Below are positions 6,966-16,527 of a stretch of DNA of 18,968 nt, in pieces. A program made the translations under genes and the position numbers. The notes under the pieces were generated by a model that saw only the letters and a program-made list of their open reading frames with translations, had not been told where the DNA came from and did not search any database. Every line of letters starts with the position of its first letter. Positions within the stretch are counted from its first letter, which is position 1. This stretch comes from a bacterium. Its GTDB lineage: Bacteria > Zhuqueibacterota > Zhuqueibacteria > Residuimicrobiales > Residuimicrobiaceae. The stretch spans positions 1 through 18,968 of the forward strand of contig JAAYTV010000128.1 of assembly GCA_012523655.1 (NCBI GenBank), read 5' to 3'.

Positions 6966-7733
6966 ATGAGAATCCTGATCACCAACGACGACGGCATCGC
7001 CGCACCGGGGATCGCCGCCCTGGCTGAAGCGATAAGCCGCATCGGCCAGGTAACCATCGTGGCGCCGGCTGCAGAGATGAGTGCCGTAGGTCACGCCATC
7101 ACCCTCAGCGATCCGCTGCGGGTGACTCCGTATGAAAAAAACAACGAGTTCTTCGGCTATGCCGTGCGCGGCACGCCGGCCGATTGCGTCAAACTCGCCT
7201 ACTGGGTGCTGCTCAAAGATCAGCCCAAACCTGATCTCCTGATCTCGGGCATCAACCTGGGTTCCAATACAGGCATCAACGTGATCTATTCCGGCACGGT
7301 ATCCGCAGCCACCGAAGGGGCGATCCTGGGCATTCCTTCGTTCGCCATCTCTTTGGCGACATTCGTCAACCCGGATTTCCAGCCCGCAGCCGCATTCGCG
7401 GTTCAACTGGCGCAGACGCTGATGAACCGTCGGCTGCCCAAAGGCGTGTTTCTCAATGTCAATGTGCCGGCGGCGCCGGCTGAGCAAATCCGCGGTGTGC
7501 GCATCACCCGTCAGGGGCAGGCCAACTATATGGAGGAATACAGCGCCCGCCAGGATCCCCATCGTCGCAGCTATTATTGGCTCAGCGGAGAAAAAGTGGA
7601 GATTGAAGCCGACGAACAGGTGGATGACCGGGCCATCCTGCAAAACCATATTTCCATCACGCCGGTGCATTATGATTTGACCTATTATCCTTTGCTGCAA
7701 GAACTCGAAACCTGGGGTTTCAAACACGCATGA
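6966..7733 (+). CDS. surE: 5'/3'-nucleotidase SurE (stationary-phase survival phosphatase)
   Basis: 255 residues. SurE is a metal-dependent nucleoside monophosphate phosphatase. The N-terminal MRILITNDDGIAAPG gives the metal ligands Asp8 and Asp9; Ser39 (AEMSAVGH) and Asn97 (SGINLGSN) complete the site. YAVRGTPADCVKLA and VIYSGTVSAATEGAI are classic SurE signatures. The C-terminal swapped arm (about 200-255) ends near ITPVHYDLTYYPLLQEL, as usual. Its stop overlaps the guaA start by four bases (ATGA), so the two are probably translated together; both act on purine nucleotides, though that link may be coincidental. All catalytic residues are present. Confidence 0.96.
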   Translation: MRILITNDDGIAAPGIAALAEAISRIGQVTIVAPAAEMSAVGHAITLSDPLRVTPYEKNNEFFGYAVRGTPADCVKLAYWVLLKDQPKPDLLISGINLGSNTGINVIYSGTVSAATEGAILGIPSFAISLATFVNPDFQPAAAFAVQLAQTLMNRRLPKGVFLNVNVPAAPAEQIRGVRITRQGQANYMEEYSARQDPHRRSYYWLSGEKVEIEADEQVDDRAILQNHISITPVHYDLTYYPLLQELETWGFKHA

Positions 7734-9268
7734 CGCATGCAGAATTTATTCTGATTCTCGACTTCGGCTCGCAGTATACGCAGCTCATCGCGCGGCGTGT
7801 GCGGGAACTCGGCGTCTATTCAGAGATCAAACCCTTTTCGGTGACCCTGGATGAGATCAAACGGATGAAGCCCATGGGCGTCATCCTGTCGGGAGGCCCG
7901 GCCTCGGTCTACGCAGCTGAAGCGCCGTTGCCGCCGAAGGAATTGTTCGACCTCGATATTCCGATCCTCGGCATCTGCTATGGACTGCAGTCCATCGCGT
8001 TTCTGCTCGGCGGCGAAGTGGAACGAGCGCCGCGCCGGGAATACGGCCGGGCCGAGCTGACCGTCGATGAGGCTACAGAGCTCTTCGCAGAGCTGCCGCT
8101 GCAATTGACGGTGTGGATGAGCCATGGCGATCATCTGACCCAACCGCCGCCGGGTTTTAGCATCATCGCCCACACAGCCAACGCCGCCATCGCGGCTGTG
8201 CGCCACGAGAGAAAAAAAATCTTTGGCATCCAATTCCACCCGGAAGTAGTGCACACGCCTGACGGGGCAAAAATTCTCGGCAACTTTTGTTTTACCGCTT
8301 GCGGATGCCGCGGCGATTGGAACGCCGGCGCTTTTATCGAACGTACCTTGCAAGATATCCGCAGCCGCATCGGCGACAAACGAGCGCTGTGCGCCCTGTC
8401 CGGCGGCGTGGACTCGACCGTGGCCGCTGTGCTGGTGGCCAGAGCCATCGGCCGGCGGCTCTCCTGCGTGTTCGTCGACACCGGTATGCTGCGCGAGGGC
8501 GAGGTCGAAGAGGTGTGCCGGTTCTATCAGGAGGCTGATTTCGATTTTCACCTTCTCAACGCCGGTGCCCCATTTCTCTCCGCCCTACGGGGCGTGGTCG
8601 ATCCGGAACAAAAACGTAAAATCATCGGCCGTGAGTTCATCCGCCTTTTCGAAGAGAAATCAAAAGAACTCGGCGATGTCGAATATCTGGTTCAGGGCAC
8701 GCTCTATCCGGATGTGATCGAAAGCGTGTCCACCAAGGGACCTTCCTCGGTCATTAAAAGCCATCACAACGTCGGCGGCCTGCCGGAACGAATGCATCTG
8801 AGCTTGCTGGAACCGCTGCGAGAGCTGTTCAAAGACGAGGTGCGCCGCGTCGGCAGGGAACTGCAGGTCCCTGAGACCATCCTTGGGCGCCATCCCTTTC
8901 CCGGCCCTGGATTGGCGGTGCGCATCGTCGGCGAGATCACCCCTGAACGGCTGGCGGTGTTGCGCCGGGCTGATCGTATTTTCATCGAAGAGTTGAAGCA
9001 GAGCAGGCAATATGATAAAATCTGGCAGGCCTTCGTCGTCCTATTGCCTGTGCAATCCGTCGGTGTGATGGGCGACGAACGCACCTATGAAAACGTCGCC
9101 GCGTTACGTGCTGTGACCAGCTTGGACGGCATGACCGCGGATTGGGCTGAGATCCCCGCGGCGGTGCTGGCGCGGATATCCAATCGCATCATCAATGAGG
9201 TAAAGGGAATCAACCGGGTGGTGTACGACATCAGCTCCAAACCACCCAGCACCATTGAATGGGAGTGA
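7730..9268 (+). CDS. guaA: GMP synthase (glutamine-hydrolysing)
   Basis: 512 residues, the normal bacterial size. GuaA converts XMP to GMP using ATP and ammonia from glutamine. The class I amidotransferase domain (about 7-190) has the nucleophile Cys83 in GICYGLQ and the His170/Glu172 pair in GIQFHPEV. The ATP-pyrophosphatase domain follows, with P-loop SGGVDST (224-230), and the C-terminal dimerisation domain contains GRHPFPGPGLAVRI and ends YDISSKPPSTIEWE, the expected terminus. The ATGA overlap with surE and the 6-nt gap to glmS place it firmly in the operon. Two glutamine amidotransferases (this and glmS) in tandem, making nucleotide and amino-sugar precursors, is the functional logic visible here. 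Confidence 0.97.
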   Translation: MTHAEFILILDFGSQYTQLIARRVRELGVYSEIKPFSVTLDEIKRMKPMGVILSGGPASVYAAEAPLPPKELFDLDIPILGICYGLQSIAFLLGGEVERAPRREYGRAELTVDEATELFAELPLQLTVWMSHGDHLTQPPPGFSIIAHTANAAIAAVRHERKKIFGIQFHPEVVHTPDGAKILGNFCFTACGCRGDWNAGAFIERTLQDIRSRIGDKRALCALSGGVDSTVAAVLVARAIGRRLSCVFVDTGMLREGEVEEVCRFYQEADFDFHLLNAGAPFLSALRGVVDPEQKRKIIGREFIRLFEEKSKELGDVEYLVQGTLYPDVIESVSTKGPSSVIKSHHNVGGLPERMHLSLLEPLRELFKDEVRRVGRELQVPETILGRHPFPGPGLAVRIVGEITPERLAVLRRADRIFIEELKQSRQYDKIWQAFVVLLPVQSVGVMGDERTYENVAALRAVTSLDGMTADWAEIPAAVLARISNRIINEVKGINRVVYDISSKPPSTIEWE

Positions 9269-9274
9269 CCTTCC

Positions 9275-11107
<1,833 letters not shown>

Positions 11108-11148
11108 ATAAAGACCATGCCTAGTCATCAGTCAAGGAGCTGTCCTAA

Positions 11149-12930
11149 GTGATCTTGAGAAAAGCCATCCTCGTGTTGTACCTGTTCGCCGGCGCAGCCT
11201 TGGCTGTGCCGAGCGGTCTTTTCGAGCGCAGCATCAAGCTGTATCAGCTTCAACGCTTCGAGGAAGCCGTACTGCTGCTTCAAGAGCTGACCGACGAAAA
11301 TAAACCGAATCCAGAGGCAACCTGCGCCGGGCTGGTACTGACTCGCACATACAGCCGGCTCAACGATAGGGTCAACGCCCGCCGCATAGCGCTCGATATG
11401 CTCCGCCGTTTTCCCGACAGCCGTTATGCCGACTGGTTCCAATTCGAATTGGCCCGGCTGGCCTGTCAGACCCAAGACCGGCCGGAGGCGCTGCGCCGCC
11501 TGGTCTGGATCATGGACCATTCAACCAATCCGGACATGACCTCAGCGTGCATCGATCAAGCCACCCGCCTTATCAACGCCGGCGTTGCCGAGGATGTTCT
11601 CATCGAGCTCAGCGGTCAACTGCACACGCCGGATACGAAAAAATGGCTGGAGCTGTGGAACGCGCGCACCCTCTGCGGCTACCAGGGCAAGGTCAAGGCC
11701 CAAGAGGCACTCTTTCGCCTCGCCGGATCCGAGCTGACCGAGTCGCAGAACCGAGCGCTGCAATCCTGGCTGAACGCTTCATCTGAGCAACTGCGTTTTC
11801 CCATGCGCATCGCTGTCCTGCTGCCGCTGTCCGGCGAATATGAGGAAGAGGGACATCAATTCCTTTACGGACTGGTGTTCGCGCTGCGCGATCTGCGCCA
11901 ACCGGTGGAACTGATCGTAAAGGATACGCAGGGATCGCAGATAGAGGCCGCGCGCATCATGAACGAGTTGATTAAAACCGATGTATCGCTGTTCATCGGC
12001 GAACTGGACGACAGCCGCTCCGCCACCCTGGCGGCGCAGGCCGCCCAAGCCGGCAAACTGCTCATCTGCCCGATCTCCACAGAAGCCGGCATCGCAGGAT
12101 TGGGCGATCGCATCTTTCAAATGAACAGCGATATCGAGACGCGCGGCATCGCCCTGGCTCACTATGCCTATCAGAAACTCGGCCTGCGCACCTTTGCCAT
12201 CCTGGCGCCGGCGGACAACTATGGGCACGAGTTGACCGACGCTTTTGCAGGCGCCATCGATGAACTGGGCGGCACGATCATTGCTCAGCAATGGTACTAT
12301 CCCGGTACCGAAGATTTTAAGCGGCACTTTCAAACCATCCGCGAAACCGCGTTGGCGGCCAGCCCATTGGATACCGCTCTGGTGAACGAGTACCTACGCC
12401 GTCGCTCAGAATCCGGTCAGCGGGTTCTCGGCACCCAGGACGACGAATTCGGCCTGCCGGTCACCTCCATCGACGGTTTTTTCTTCCCCATCTATGAAGA
12501 AGACCTGCCGATCATCGCCCCGCAATACGCGCTGGTCAACATCAAAGCCACGCCCCTGGGCGGCGACAACTGGAATCATCTTGACGTGCTGCGCAATCAA
12601 AGGCGATATATCAACGGCGCCGTGTTCATCAGCGGTCAGCACCTGCAGGAAACCGAGATGGAATACATCCGCTTTCAAAACAGTTATCGTATGTTGACCA
12701 GTCAATCGCCTACTCTGCTCTCTGTTTTGGGGGTGGATCTGGGCCGTTTCTTGGTTCGGGCGATCGATTCCGGCTATACCGACGCCCGATCCCTGGCGGA
12801 ATTCTTACAACAGGCGCCGCTTTTTAACGGTCTTGCAGGAGATTATCAATTTTCCAAACAATCGCACGTCAATCAATCAGTACACCTCCTGCAATACAAA
12901 GACGTCATCATCCAAAAACTGGAAAACTAA
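11149..12930 (+). CDS. Periplasmic TPR plus periplasmic-binding (type 1, LivJ/LpoA-like) protein
   Basis: 593 residues. Signal peptide MILRKAILVLYLFAGAALA with an AxA site near residue 19 suggests export. Residues about 22-210 are helical repeats of TPR character (SIKLYQLQRFEEAVLLLQE, then RRIALDMLRRFPDSRYAD). From about 218 there is a type 1 periplasmic-binding domain: PMRIAVLLPLSGEYEEEG, LIVKDTQGSQIEAARIMNEL, LICPISTEAGIAGLGDRIFQ, FAILAPADNYGHELTDAF and GLAGDYQF near the end. This TPR-then-PBP order is that of LpoA/LppC, the activator of penicillin-binding protein PBP1a, but LpoA is a lipoprotein and this protein has no lipobox. An amino-acid receptor-like role is the alternative. GTG 11149 is preceded by AAGGAG at 11134-11139. 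It is 41 nt after glmS; a cell-wall link is inference. Confidence 0.78.
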   Translation: MILRKAILVLYLFAGAALAVPSGLFERSIKLYQLQRFEEAVLLLQELTDENKPNPEATCAGLVLTRTYSRLNDRVNARRIALDMLRRFPDSRYADWFQFELARLACQTQDRPEALRRLVWIMDHSTNPDMTSACIDQATRLINAGVAEDVLIELSGQLHTPDTKKWLELWNARTLCGYQGKVKAQEALFRLAGSELTESQNRALQSWLNASSEQLRFPMRIAVLLPLSGEYEEEGHQFLYGLVFALRDLRQPVELIVKDTQGSQIEAARIMNELIKTDVSLFIGELDDSRSATLAAQAAQAGKLLICPISTEAGIAGLGDRIFQMNSDIETRGIALAHYAYQKLGLRTFAILAPADNYGHELTDAFAGAIDELGGTIIAQQWYYPGTEDFKRHFQTIRETALAASPLDTALVNEYLRRRSESGQRVLGTQDDEFGLPVTSIDGFFFPIYEEDLPIIAPQYALVNIKATPLGGDNWNHLDVLRNQRRYINGAVFISGQHLQETEMEYIRFQNSYRMLTSQSPTLLSVLGVDLGRFLVRAIDSGYTDARSLAEFLQQAPLFNGLAGDYQFSKQSHVNQSVHLLQYKDVIIQKLEN

Positions 12931-12945
12931 CAAAGGAGCGACATC

Positions 12946-13275
12946 ATGGAAGACTTTTTACGCAAAACGTTGATGGCCGGCCTGGGGTTCATGGATCTGA
13001 CTAAAGAAAAAGTCGAAGATTTTATCGACGACATGATCAAACGCGGCGAAGTGAAACAGGAAGAACGCGCCAAATACATCCTGGAGACCATGAACAAAGT
13101 TGAACAGCGCAGCCAAGAGGCCAAGAGTTGGATTCAAAAACAGGTGCAGGAGGCCATGGAGGAGATCAAGCCCAAAACCCAGAAATTGGTCGATGAGCTC
13201 CAGGCCAAGCTGGACGAACTGACCGCTGAGGTGAACCGTCTGCGCGGTGAAGCGGAAAAGAAAAAAGACGCCTGA
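12946..13275 (+). CDS. Small phasin-like coiled-coil protein
   Basis: 109 residues, almost entirely helical and highly charged. The N-terminus (RKTLMAGLGFMDLTKEKVEDFIDDMIKRGE style) followed by KYILETMNKVEQRSQEAKSW and a C-terminal heptad stretch ending in a basic tail (EKKKDA) resembles the short proteins annotated as 'phasin family' or 'PHA granule-associated regulator'. No signal peptide and no membrane segment are seen, so it is probably cytosolic. AAGGAG (12933-12938) sits 7 nt before the ATG, 15 nt after the preceding gene. No polyhydroxyalkanoate gene is nearby, so a granule role is not supported by context. It is the last gene of the operon-like run. Confidence 0.7.
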   Translation: MEDFLRKTLMAGLGFMDLTKEKVEDFIDDMIKRGEVKQEERAKYILETMNKVEQRSQEAKSWIQKQVQEAMEEIKPKTQKLVDELQAKLDELTAEVNRLRGEAEKKKDA

Positions 13276-13301
13276 TTTTTTCATCATTCGGAAATATTCC
13301 A

Positions 13302-13330
13302 TTGACAAATTAAGTTATATTATTTAATTT
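13302..13330 (+). promoter_or_regulatory. Predicted promoter of the beta-barrel gene
   Basis: TTGACA (13302-13307), a 17-nt spacer and TAATTT (13325-13330) in a 117-bp gap. The -35 is a perfect sigma-70 consensus. The leader to ATG 13393 is about 56 nt and holds an AAAGGAG SD near 13380-13386. Confidence 0.65.
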
Positions 13331-13392
13331 ACTTCTTCAGGCATCCACTGCATGGGCATCGGGTTGAATTACAATCAAGAAAGGAGTCCGGT

Positions 13393-13947
13393 ATGAGAAA
13401 AGTCGCAGTTGTCATGTTGCTGGTATTGGCCTTGTCCGGATTGGCATCGGCCAAATCGGATATCGGTTTAAAGGGTGTGGGCGGTCAGTTGGCGTATGTA
13501 TTCCCCGAAGATCCGATCGAAAGCACCATCGGCTTCGGCGGCAACGTCTACCTCGGCAAATTGTCACCGCAGTTGAAGCTCTTCACCTATGTTGATTACT
13601 GGAAAAAATCTTACGACGAGAGCAAACACGTGGAATCCTCTTTTTCCGTGCTGAGCATTATGGGCGCACTGCGCTATCAATTCCCCAGCACTGGGAATAT
13701 CAAACCCTATGCCGGCGGCGGTTTGGGCTTGAACATCGCTTCGGCCAGCTGGGAGTATAGCGGCGAATACTCTGAGTACTTTGATGACGAGGGATCTGAG
13801 AGTGAAACCGACCTCGGCATTCTGATCATGGTAGGCGCCTCGACCATGCTTTCTTCGAACATGGAAGGATTCGCGGAAGTGCGTTACAACATCGCAGACG
13901 TAGATTTCTTCGGCATCTATGCCGGCATCACCTACCTGTTGAAATAA
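13393..13947 (+). CDS. Small outer-membrane beta-barrel protein (OmpA/OmpW-like porin fold)
   Basis: 184 residues. A signal peptide (MRKVAVVMLLVLALSGLASA, cleavage after Ala20) is followed by alternating amphipathic strands: QLAYVFPED, GFGGNVYLGK, QLKLFTYVDYW, SVLSIMGALRYQF, IKPYAGGGLGLNIA, DLGILIMVGAS, GFAEVRYNI and FGIYAGITYLL. This is the pattern of an eight-stranded outer-membrane barrel; the mature size of about 164 residues fits. One predicted surface loop (121-140) is very acidic, with nine Asp/Glu in twenty residues. A strong SD, its own promoter and a strong terminator suggest a well-expressed single-gene unit. The function is not deducible; no specific family is claimed. Confidence 0.75.
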   Translation: MRKVAVVMLLVLALSGLASAKSDIGLKGVGGQLAYVFPEDPIESTIGFGGNVYLGKLSPQLKLFTYVDYWKKSYDESKHVESSFSVLSIMGALRYQFPSTGNIKPYAGGGLGLNIASASWEYSGEYSEYFDDEGSESETDLGILIMVGASTMLSSNMEGFAEVRYNIADVDFFGIYAGITYLLK

Positions 13948-13963
13948 CAGGATGTCCCTTCAC

Positions 13964-13989
13964 AAGCCCCGCAAGGGGCTTTTTTTTTT
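13964..13989 (+). terminator. Intrinsic terminator with GCAA tetraloop
   Basis: AAGCCCC (13964-13970), loop GCAA (13971-13974), GGGGCTT (13975-13981), running into ten T (13980-13989). A 7-bp stem closed by a GNRA loop and followed by an unbroken T tract is a textbook intrinsic terminator, 17 nt after the beta-barrel stop codon. It is the only clear terminator in the window. Confidence 0.93.
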
Positions 13990-14049
13990 GCTGGGAATCC
14001 CTCCACTCCTCGCAGTCAGCCCACTCGACTTCATTTCCTTATATTCCTC

Positions 14050-14078
14050 TTGGATTTATCAATTTTTTTTTCTAAAAT
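14050..14078 (+). promoter_or_regulatory. Predicted promoter of the C26 hydrolase-holA unit
   Basis: TTGGAT (14050-14055), a 17-nt spacer and TAAAAT (14073-14078), directly downstream of the terminator and 41 bp before ATG 14120. The poly-T spacer is A/T-rich. The placement between a terminator and a gene start supports it. Confidence 0.55.
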
Positions 14079-14119
14079 AATTAACCAGTACCATTAAAAA
14101 CGAGACCGGCTCTATCGCG

Positions 14120-14854
14120 ATGAAACTTCCCCTGATCGGCCTGACCATGGATCACAGCCCAGCCACTGATGCTCGACCTTTCGCCAAGGGCGCCGATATC
14201 TATTACTTGAACGATGTTTATATCCGCTACGTGGAAAAAGCCGGGTGCCTCTTTCTTGGACTGCCGACCACCGATCAACGGCAGCTTTCCAGGGATTACA
14301 TCCGCCATCTGGACGGCCTGCTGCTCACCGGAGGCAATGACGTCTTTTCCGGCGCTTACGGTGAGACGCAACTCTTTGAAGACTGGCAACAGGACGGGCC
14401 AAGAACCTTTTTCGAAATCGAACTGATCAACCAAGCCCTGGAGCAGAATAAACCGATCCTGGGCATCTGTCGGGGCTTTCAGATGCTGAATGTCGCCTTG
14501 GGCGGCTCTTTGTATCAGGACATCGCCTTGCAGAGGCCGGACAGCCTGCAGCATCGCTCGCTCAACAAACCGGTCTGGAACGCTCATCCGGTGCGGATTC
14601 AGCAGGGTTCGCTTTTGCATCGCGTCCTCGGCCGGAGCGAATGTCGCGTCAACACCTCACATCATCAGGCGGTCAAACAGCCGGCGCCATCGCTCAACGC
14701 CGTGGCCTGGGCGCCGGACGGCGTGATCGAAGGATTGGAAAGCCCGGATCATCGCTTCGTTCTTGGTGTGCAGTGGCACCCGGAGGCCATGGGCGCGGAC
14801 CCCACGGCGTCCGCGCTGATCGACCAATTCGTCCAAGCCTGCAAAAAATCATAA
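14120..14854 (+). CDS. Gamma-glutamyl-gamma-aminobutyrate hydrolase-like class I glutamine amidotransferase (peptidase C26)
   Basis: 244 residues. A class I amidotransferase fold with a complete triad: Cys117 in LGICRGFQMLN, His220 and Glu222 in GVQWHPEAM. LDGLLLTGGNDV and NTSHHQAVKQ are the family signatures of peptidase C26/PuuD proteins, which hydrolyse gamma-glutamyl bonds; PuuD does this in putrescine degradation. No other putrescine gene is nearby, so the substrate is unknown and I give no symbol. The start ATG 14120 has only a weak purine-rich site, but it precedes the first strand (LPLIGLTMDHSP) by the usual few residues. holA begins one base after its stop codon, so the two are co-transcribed. 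Confidence 0.87.
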   Translation: MKLPLIGLTMDHSPATDARPFAKGADIYYLNDVYIRYVEKAGCLFLGLPTTDQRQLSRDYIRHLDGLLLTGGNDVFSGAYGETQLFEDWQQDGPRTFFEIELINQALEQNKPILGICRGFQMLNVALGGSLYQDIALQRPDSLQHRSLNKPVWNAHPVRIQQGSLLHRVLGRSECRVNTSHHQAVKQPAPSLNAVAWAPDGVIEGLESPDHRFVLGVQWHPEAMGADPTASALIDQFVQACKKS

Positions 14855-14855
14855 T

Positions 14856-15860
14856 ATGAAGACGACCCCCGAAGCATTGAAAGCCGAATGGCAGGCCGGC
14901 CGTTTTGAGCCGGTCTATCTTTTCTACGGACAAGAGGATTTTATCATCGAGCAGCTGTGCGAGGATTTCCTGGCTAAGGCGCTGCTGGCCGAGGAGAGGG
15001 ATTTCAACCTTGATATCTTTTACGGCAACGAAGCGGATGCCGTCAAGGTGGTCAACATCGCCTCCTCCTTCCCCATGATGTCCACTCGCCGAGTGGTGAT
15101 GGTCAAAGGCGTCGAGCAGATGAACGCAGGGCCCATTCAGCTGATCCATAAATATGTCACACGCCCCTCCGCCTCGACCTGCCTGATTCTAACCGCGGAA
15201 AAGCTCGAAGGCCGCAAGAGCAAATTGCATGATATTCAAAAGGTCAGTTGCTCCTGCGAAGCCAAAATCCTCTACGACAACCAGATCCCCGACTGGCTGC
15301 GCAAGTGGGTTCGCCAGTTCGATCTGACCATCTCGGACGAGGCCATCCGCCTGCTGCAGGCGCACACCGGCAATACGCTGCGCAGCCTAGCTGCGGAGAT
15401 CGACAAACTGCGGCTGAATCTGCAGCAACGCAAAAACATCGAGGTCCAGGATGTGGAACAGGTGGTCGGCAGTTCCAAGCAATACACGGTGTTCGAGCTA
15501 TGTGATGCGGTGGGCGCTAAAAATCTGAACCGCAGCCTCAACATCCTCAGCGCCATGCTGCAAAACGGCGACAAGCCCCCACAGTTACTGACCATGCTCA
15601 GCCGCCACTTTTTCATCCTTGCAAAGCTTCGAGAGTTGAAAAGCAAAAATTTGCGCGATGACGACATCGCCAAGCGGCTGAAGGTAAATCCCTTTTTCCT
15701 CAACAACTACCGCCGCCAGGCCAACCAGTACGGCCGCGATCAGCTTAAAACCGCGTTCAGCCACCTCCTTGAGGCGGACCAGCATCTCAAGACCAGCTAC
15801 CAAAAGCCCCGGCTGGTGCTCGAAACCCTGCTTTTCAAACTCCAGTACCACATCCGTTAA
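14856..15860 (+). CDS. holA: DNA polymerase III delta subunit
   Basis: 334 residues, the typical length. HolA (delta) opens the sliding clamp within the clamp loader. N-terminal EPVYLFYGQEDFIIEQL, then FPMMSTRRVVMVKGVEQMN and CLILTAEK form the AAA+-like first domain; the second region has LRKWVRQFDLTISDEAIRLL, LAAEIDKLRL and VFELCDAVGAKNLNRSLNIL; the C-terminal collar domain ends with HLLEADQHLKTSYQKPRLVLETLLFKL, all diagnostic of HolA. It follows the C26 hydrolase by one base and has no clear SD of its own, so it probably relies on coupled translation. Confidence 0.93.
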   Translation: MKTTPEALKAEWQAGRFEPVYLFYGQEDFIIEQLCEDFLAKALLAEERDFNLDIFYGNEADAVKVVNIASSFPMMSTRRVVMVKGVEQMNAGPIQLIHKYVTRPSASTCLILTAEKLEGRKSKLHDIQKVSCSCEAKILYDNQIPDWLRKWVRQFDLTISDEAIRLLQAHTGNTLRSLAAEIDKLRLNLQQRKNIEVQDVEQVVGSSKQYTVFELCDAVGAKNLNRSLNILSAMLQNGDKPPQLLTMLSRHFFILAKLRELKSKNLRDDDIAKRLKVNPFFLNNYRRQANQYGRDQLKTAFSHLLEADQHLKTSYQKPRLVLETLLFKLQYHIR

Positions 15861-15867
15861 AAACACG

Positions 15868-15896
15868 GGAACCCAACCCGAGCGAACGAGTATAAT
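15868..15896 (+). promoter_or_regulatory. Possible promoter of the sigma-factor operon (unclear class)
   Basis: A perfect TATAAT (15891-15896) sits 17 nt after GGAACC (15868-15873), which resembles the GGAAC core of ECF-type -35 elements rather than TTGACA. This could be an autoregulated or mixed-type promoter. The transcript would begin near 15903, only about 7 nt before the ATG. Confidence 0.3.
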
Positions 15897-15909
15897 TTAT
15901 TGAACCTAA

Positions 15910-16527
15910 ATGAGCCTGAAAGAACAGAAAACAGCGGAACTGAGCGACGAGGAACTGATCCATCGATTTCAGGATGGAGACATCTACGCATTCGACGCGA
16001 TCGTCAATCGCTACAAGGATCAATTGCTCAATTACGCCTATCGTTTTCTGAACAATCCGGAGGAGGCGGAGGATGTGGTACAGGAGACGTTTTTACGCAT
16101 CTTCCGCAACAAACACGCCTACCGTGAAATAGCGAAATTTTCCACCTGGGTGTACACCATCGCCGGTAATCTGGCTAAAACTGAACTGCGCAAGCGCAAA
16201 CGGCGCAAGTACCTCTACCTCTCGGACATGGGTTATGACGAAAAAGAATACGAGATCGTCGATCCCAGCGCCAATACGGAAAAAGAGGTGGAAAGCCTGT
16301 TTCAGGAAAAGATCATCCAGAAAGCCATCGATGAGCTGCCGCCGCGGTTTCGCCAGGTGATCCTGCTGGTGGAAATTCAGGAACTTCCCTATGAGGAAGT
16401 GAGTAAAATCATGCGAGTGCCCCTGGGTACAGTGAAATCCCGCGTCAACCGCGCCCGGCTGAAGCTTCAGGCTAAATTGAGCGACATCATGGAGCGCGAG
16501 AAGAAAAATAAAACTGCGAGGAGCTGA
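15910..16527 (+). CDS. ECF-type RNA polymerase sigma factor (RpoE-like)
   Basis: 205 residues with sigma region 2 (about 24-95: LSDEELIHRFQDGD, YAFDAIVNRYKDQLLNYAYRFL, PEEAEDVVQETFLR, then region 2.4 FSTWVYTIAGNLAKTELRK) and region 4 (about 130-190: DELPPRFRQVILLVEIQELPYEEVSKIM, VPLGTVKSRVNRARLKL). Region 3 is absent, as in all ECF sigmas. It directs RNA polymerase to stress or envelope promoters, and its partner anti-sigma is the next gene (ATG overlaps the stop by one base: TGATG). A TAA stop at 15907-15909 abuts the ATG, so the start is fixed; no SD is visible before it. The target regulon is unknown. Confidence 0.94.
   Translation: MSLKEQKTAELSDEELIHRFQDGDIYAFDAIVNRYKDQLLNYAYRFLNNPEEAEDVVQETFLRIFRNKHAYREIAKFSTWVYTIAGNLAKTELRKRKRRKYLYLSDMGYDEKEYEIVDPSANTEKEVESLFQEKIIQKAIDELPPRFRQVILLVEIQELPYEEVSKIMRVPLGTVKSRVNRARLKLQAKLSDIMEREKKNKTARS

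Noticed and set aside
9262..9274. glmS ribozyme or riboswitch upstream of glmS
   Set aside because: Only 6 nt separate the guaA stop from the glmS start, leaving no space for one.
13276..13284. T-rich stretch after the phasin-like gene as a terminator
   Set aside because: The six T's are not preceded by a GC-rich stem, so an intrinsic terminator is not supported.
15900..16127. A 75-codon frame overlapping the start of the sigma-factor gene
   Set aside because: It is in a different frame from a clear sigma factor and has no conserved features.
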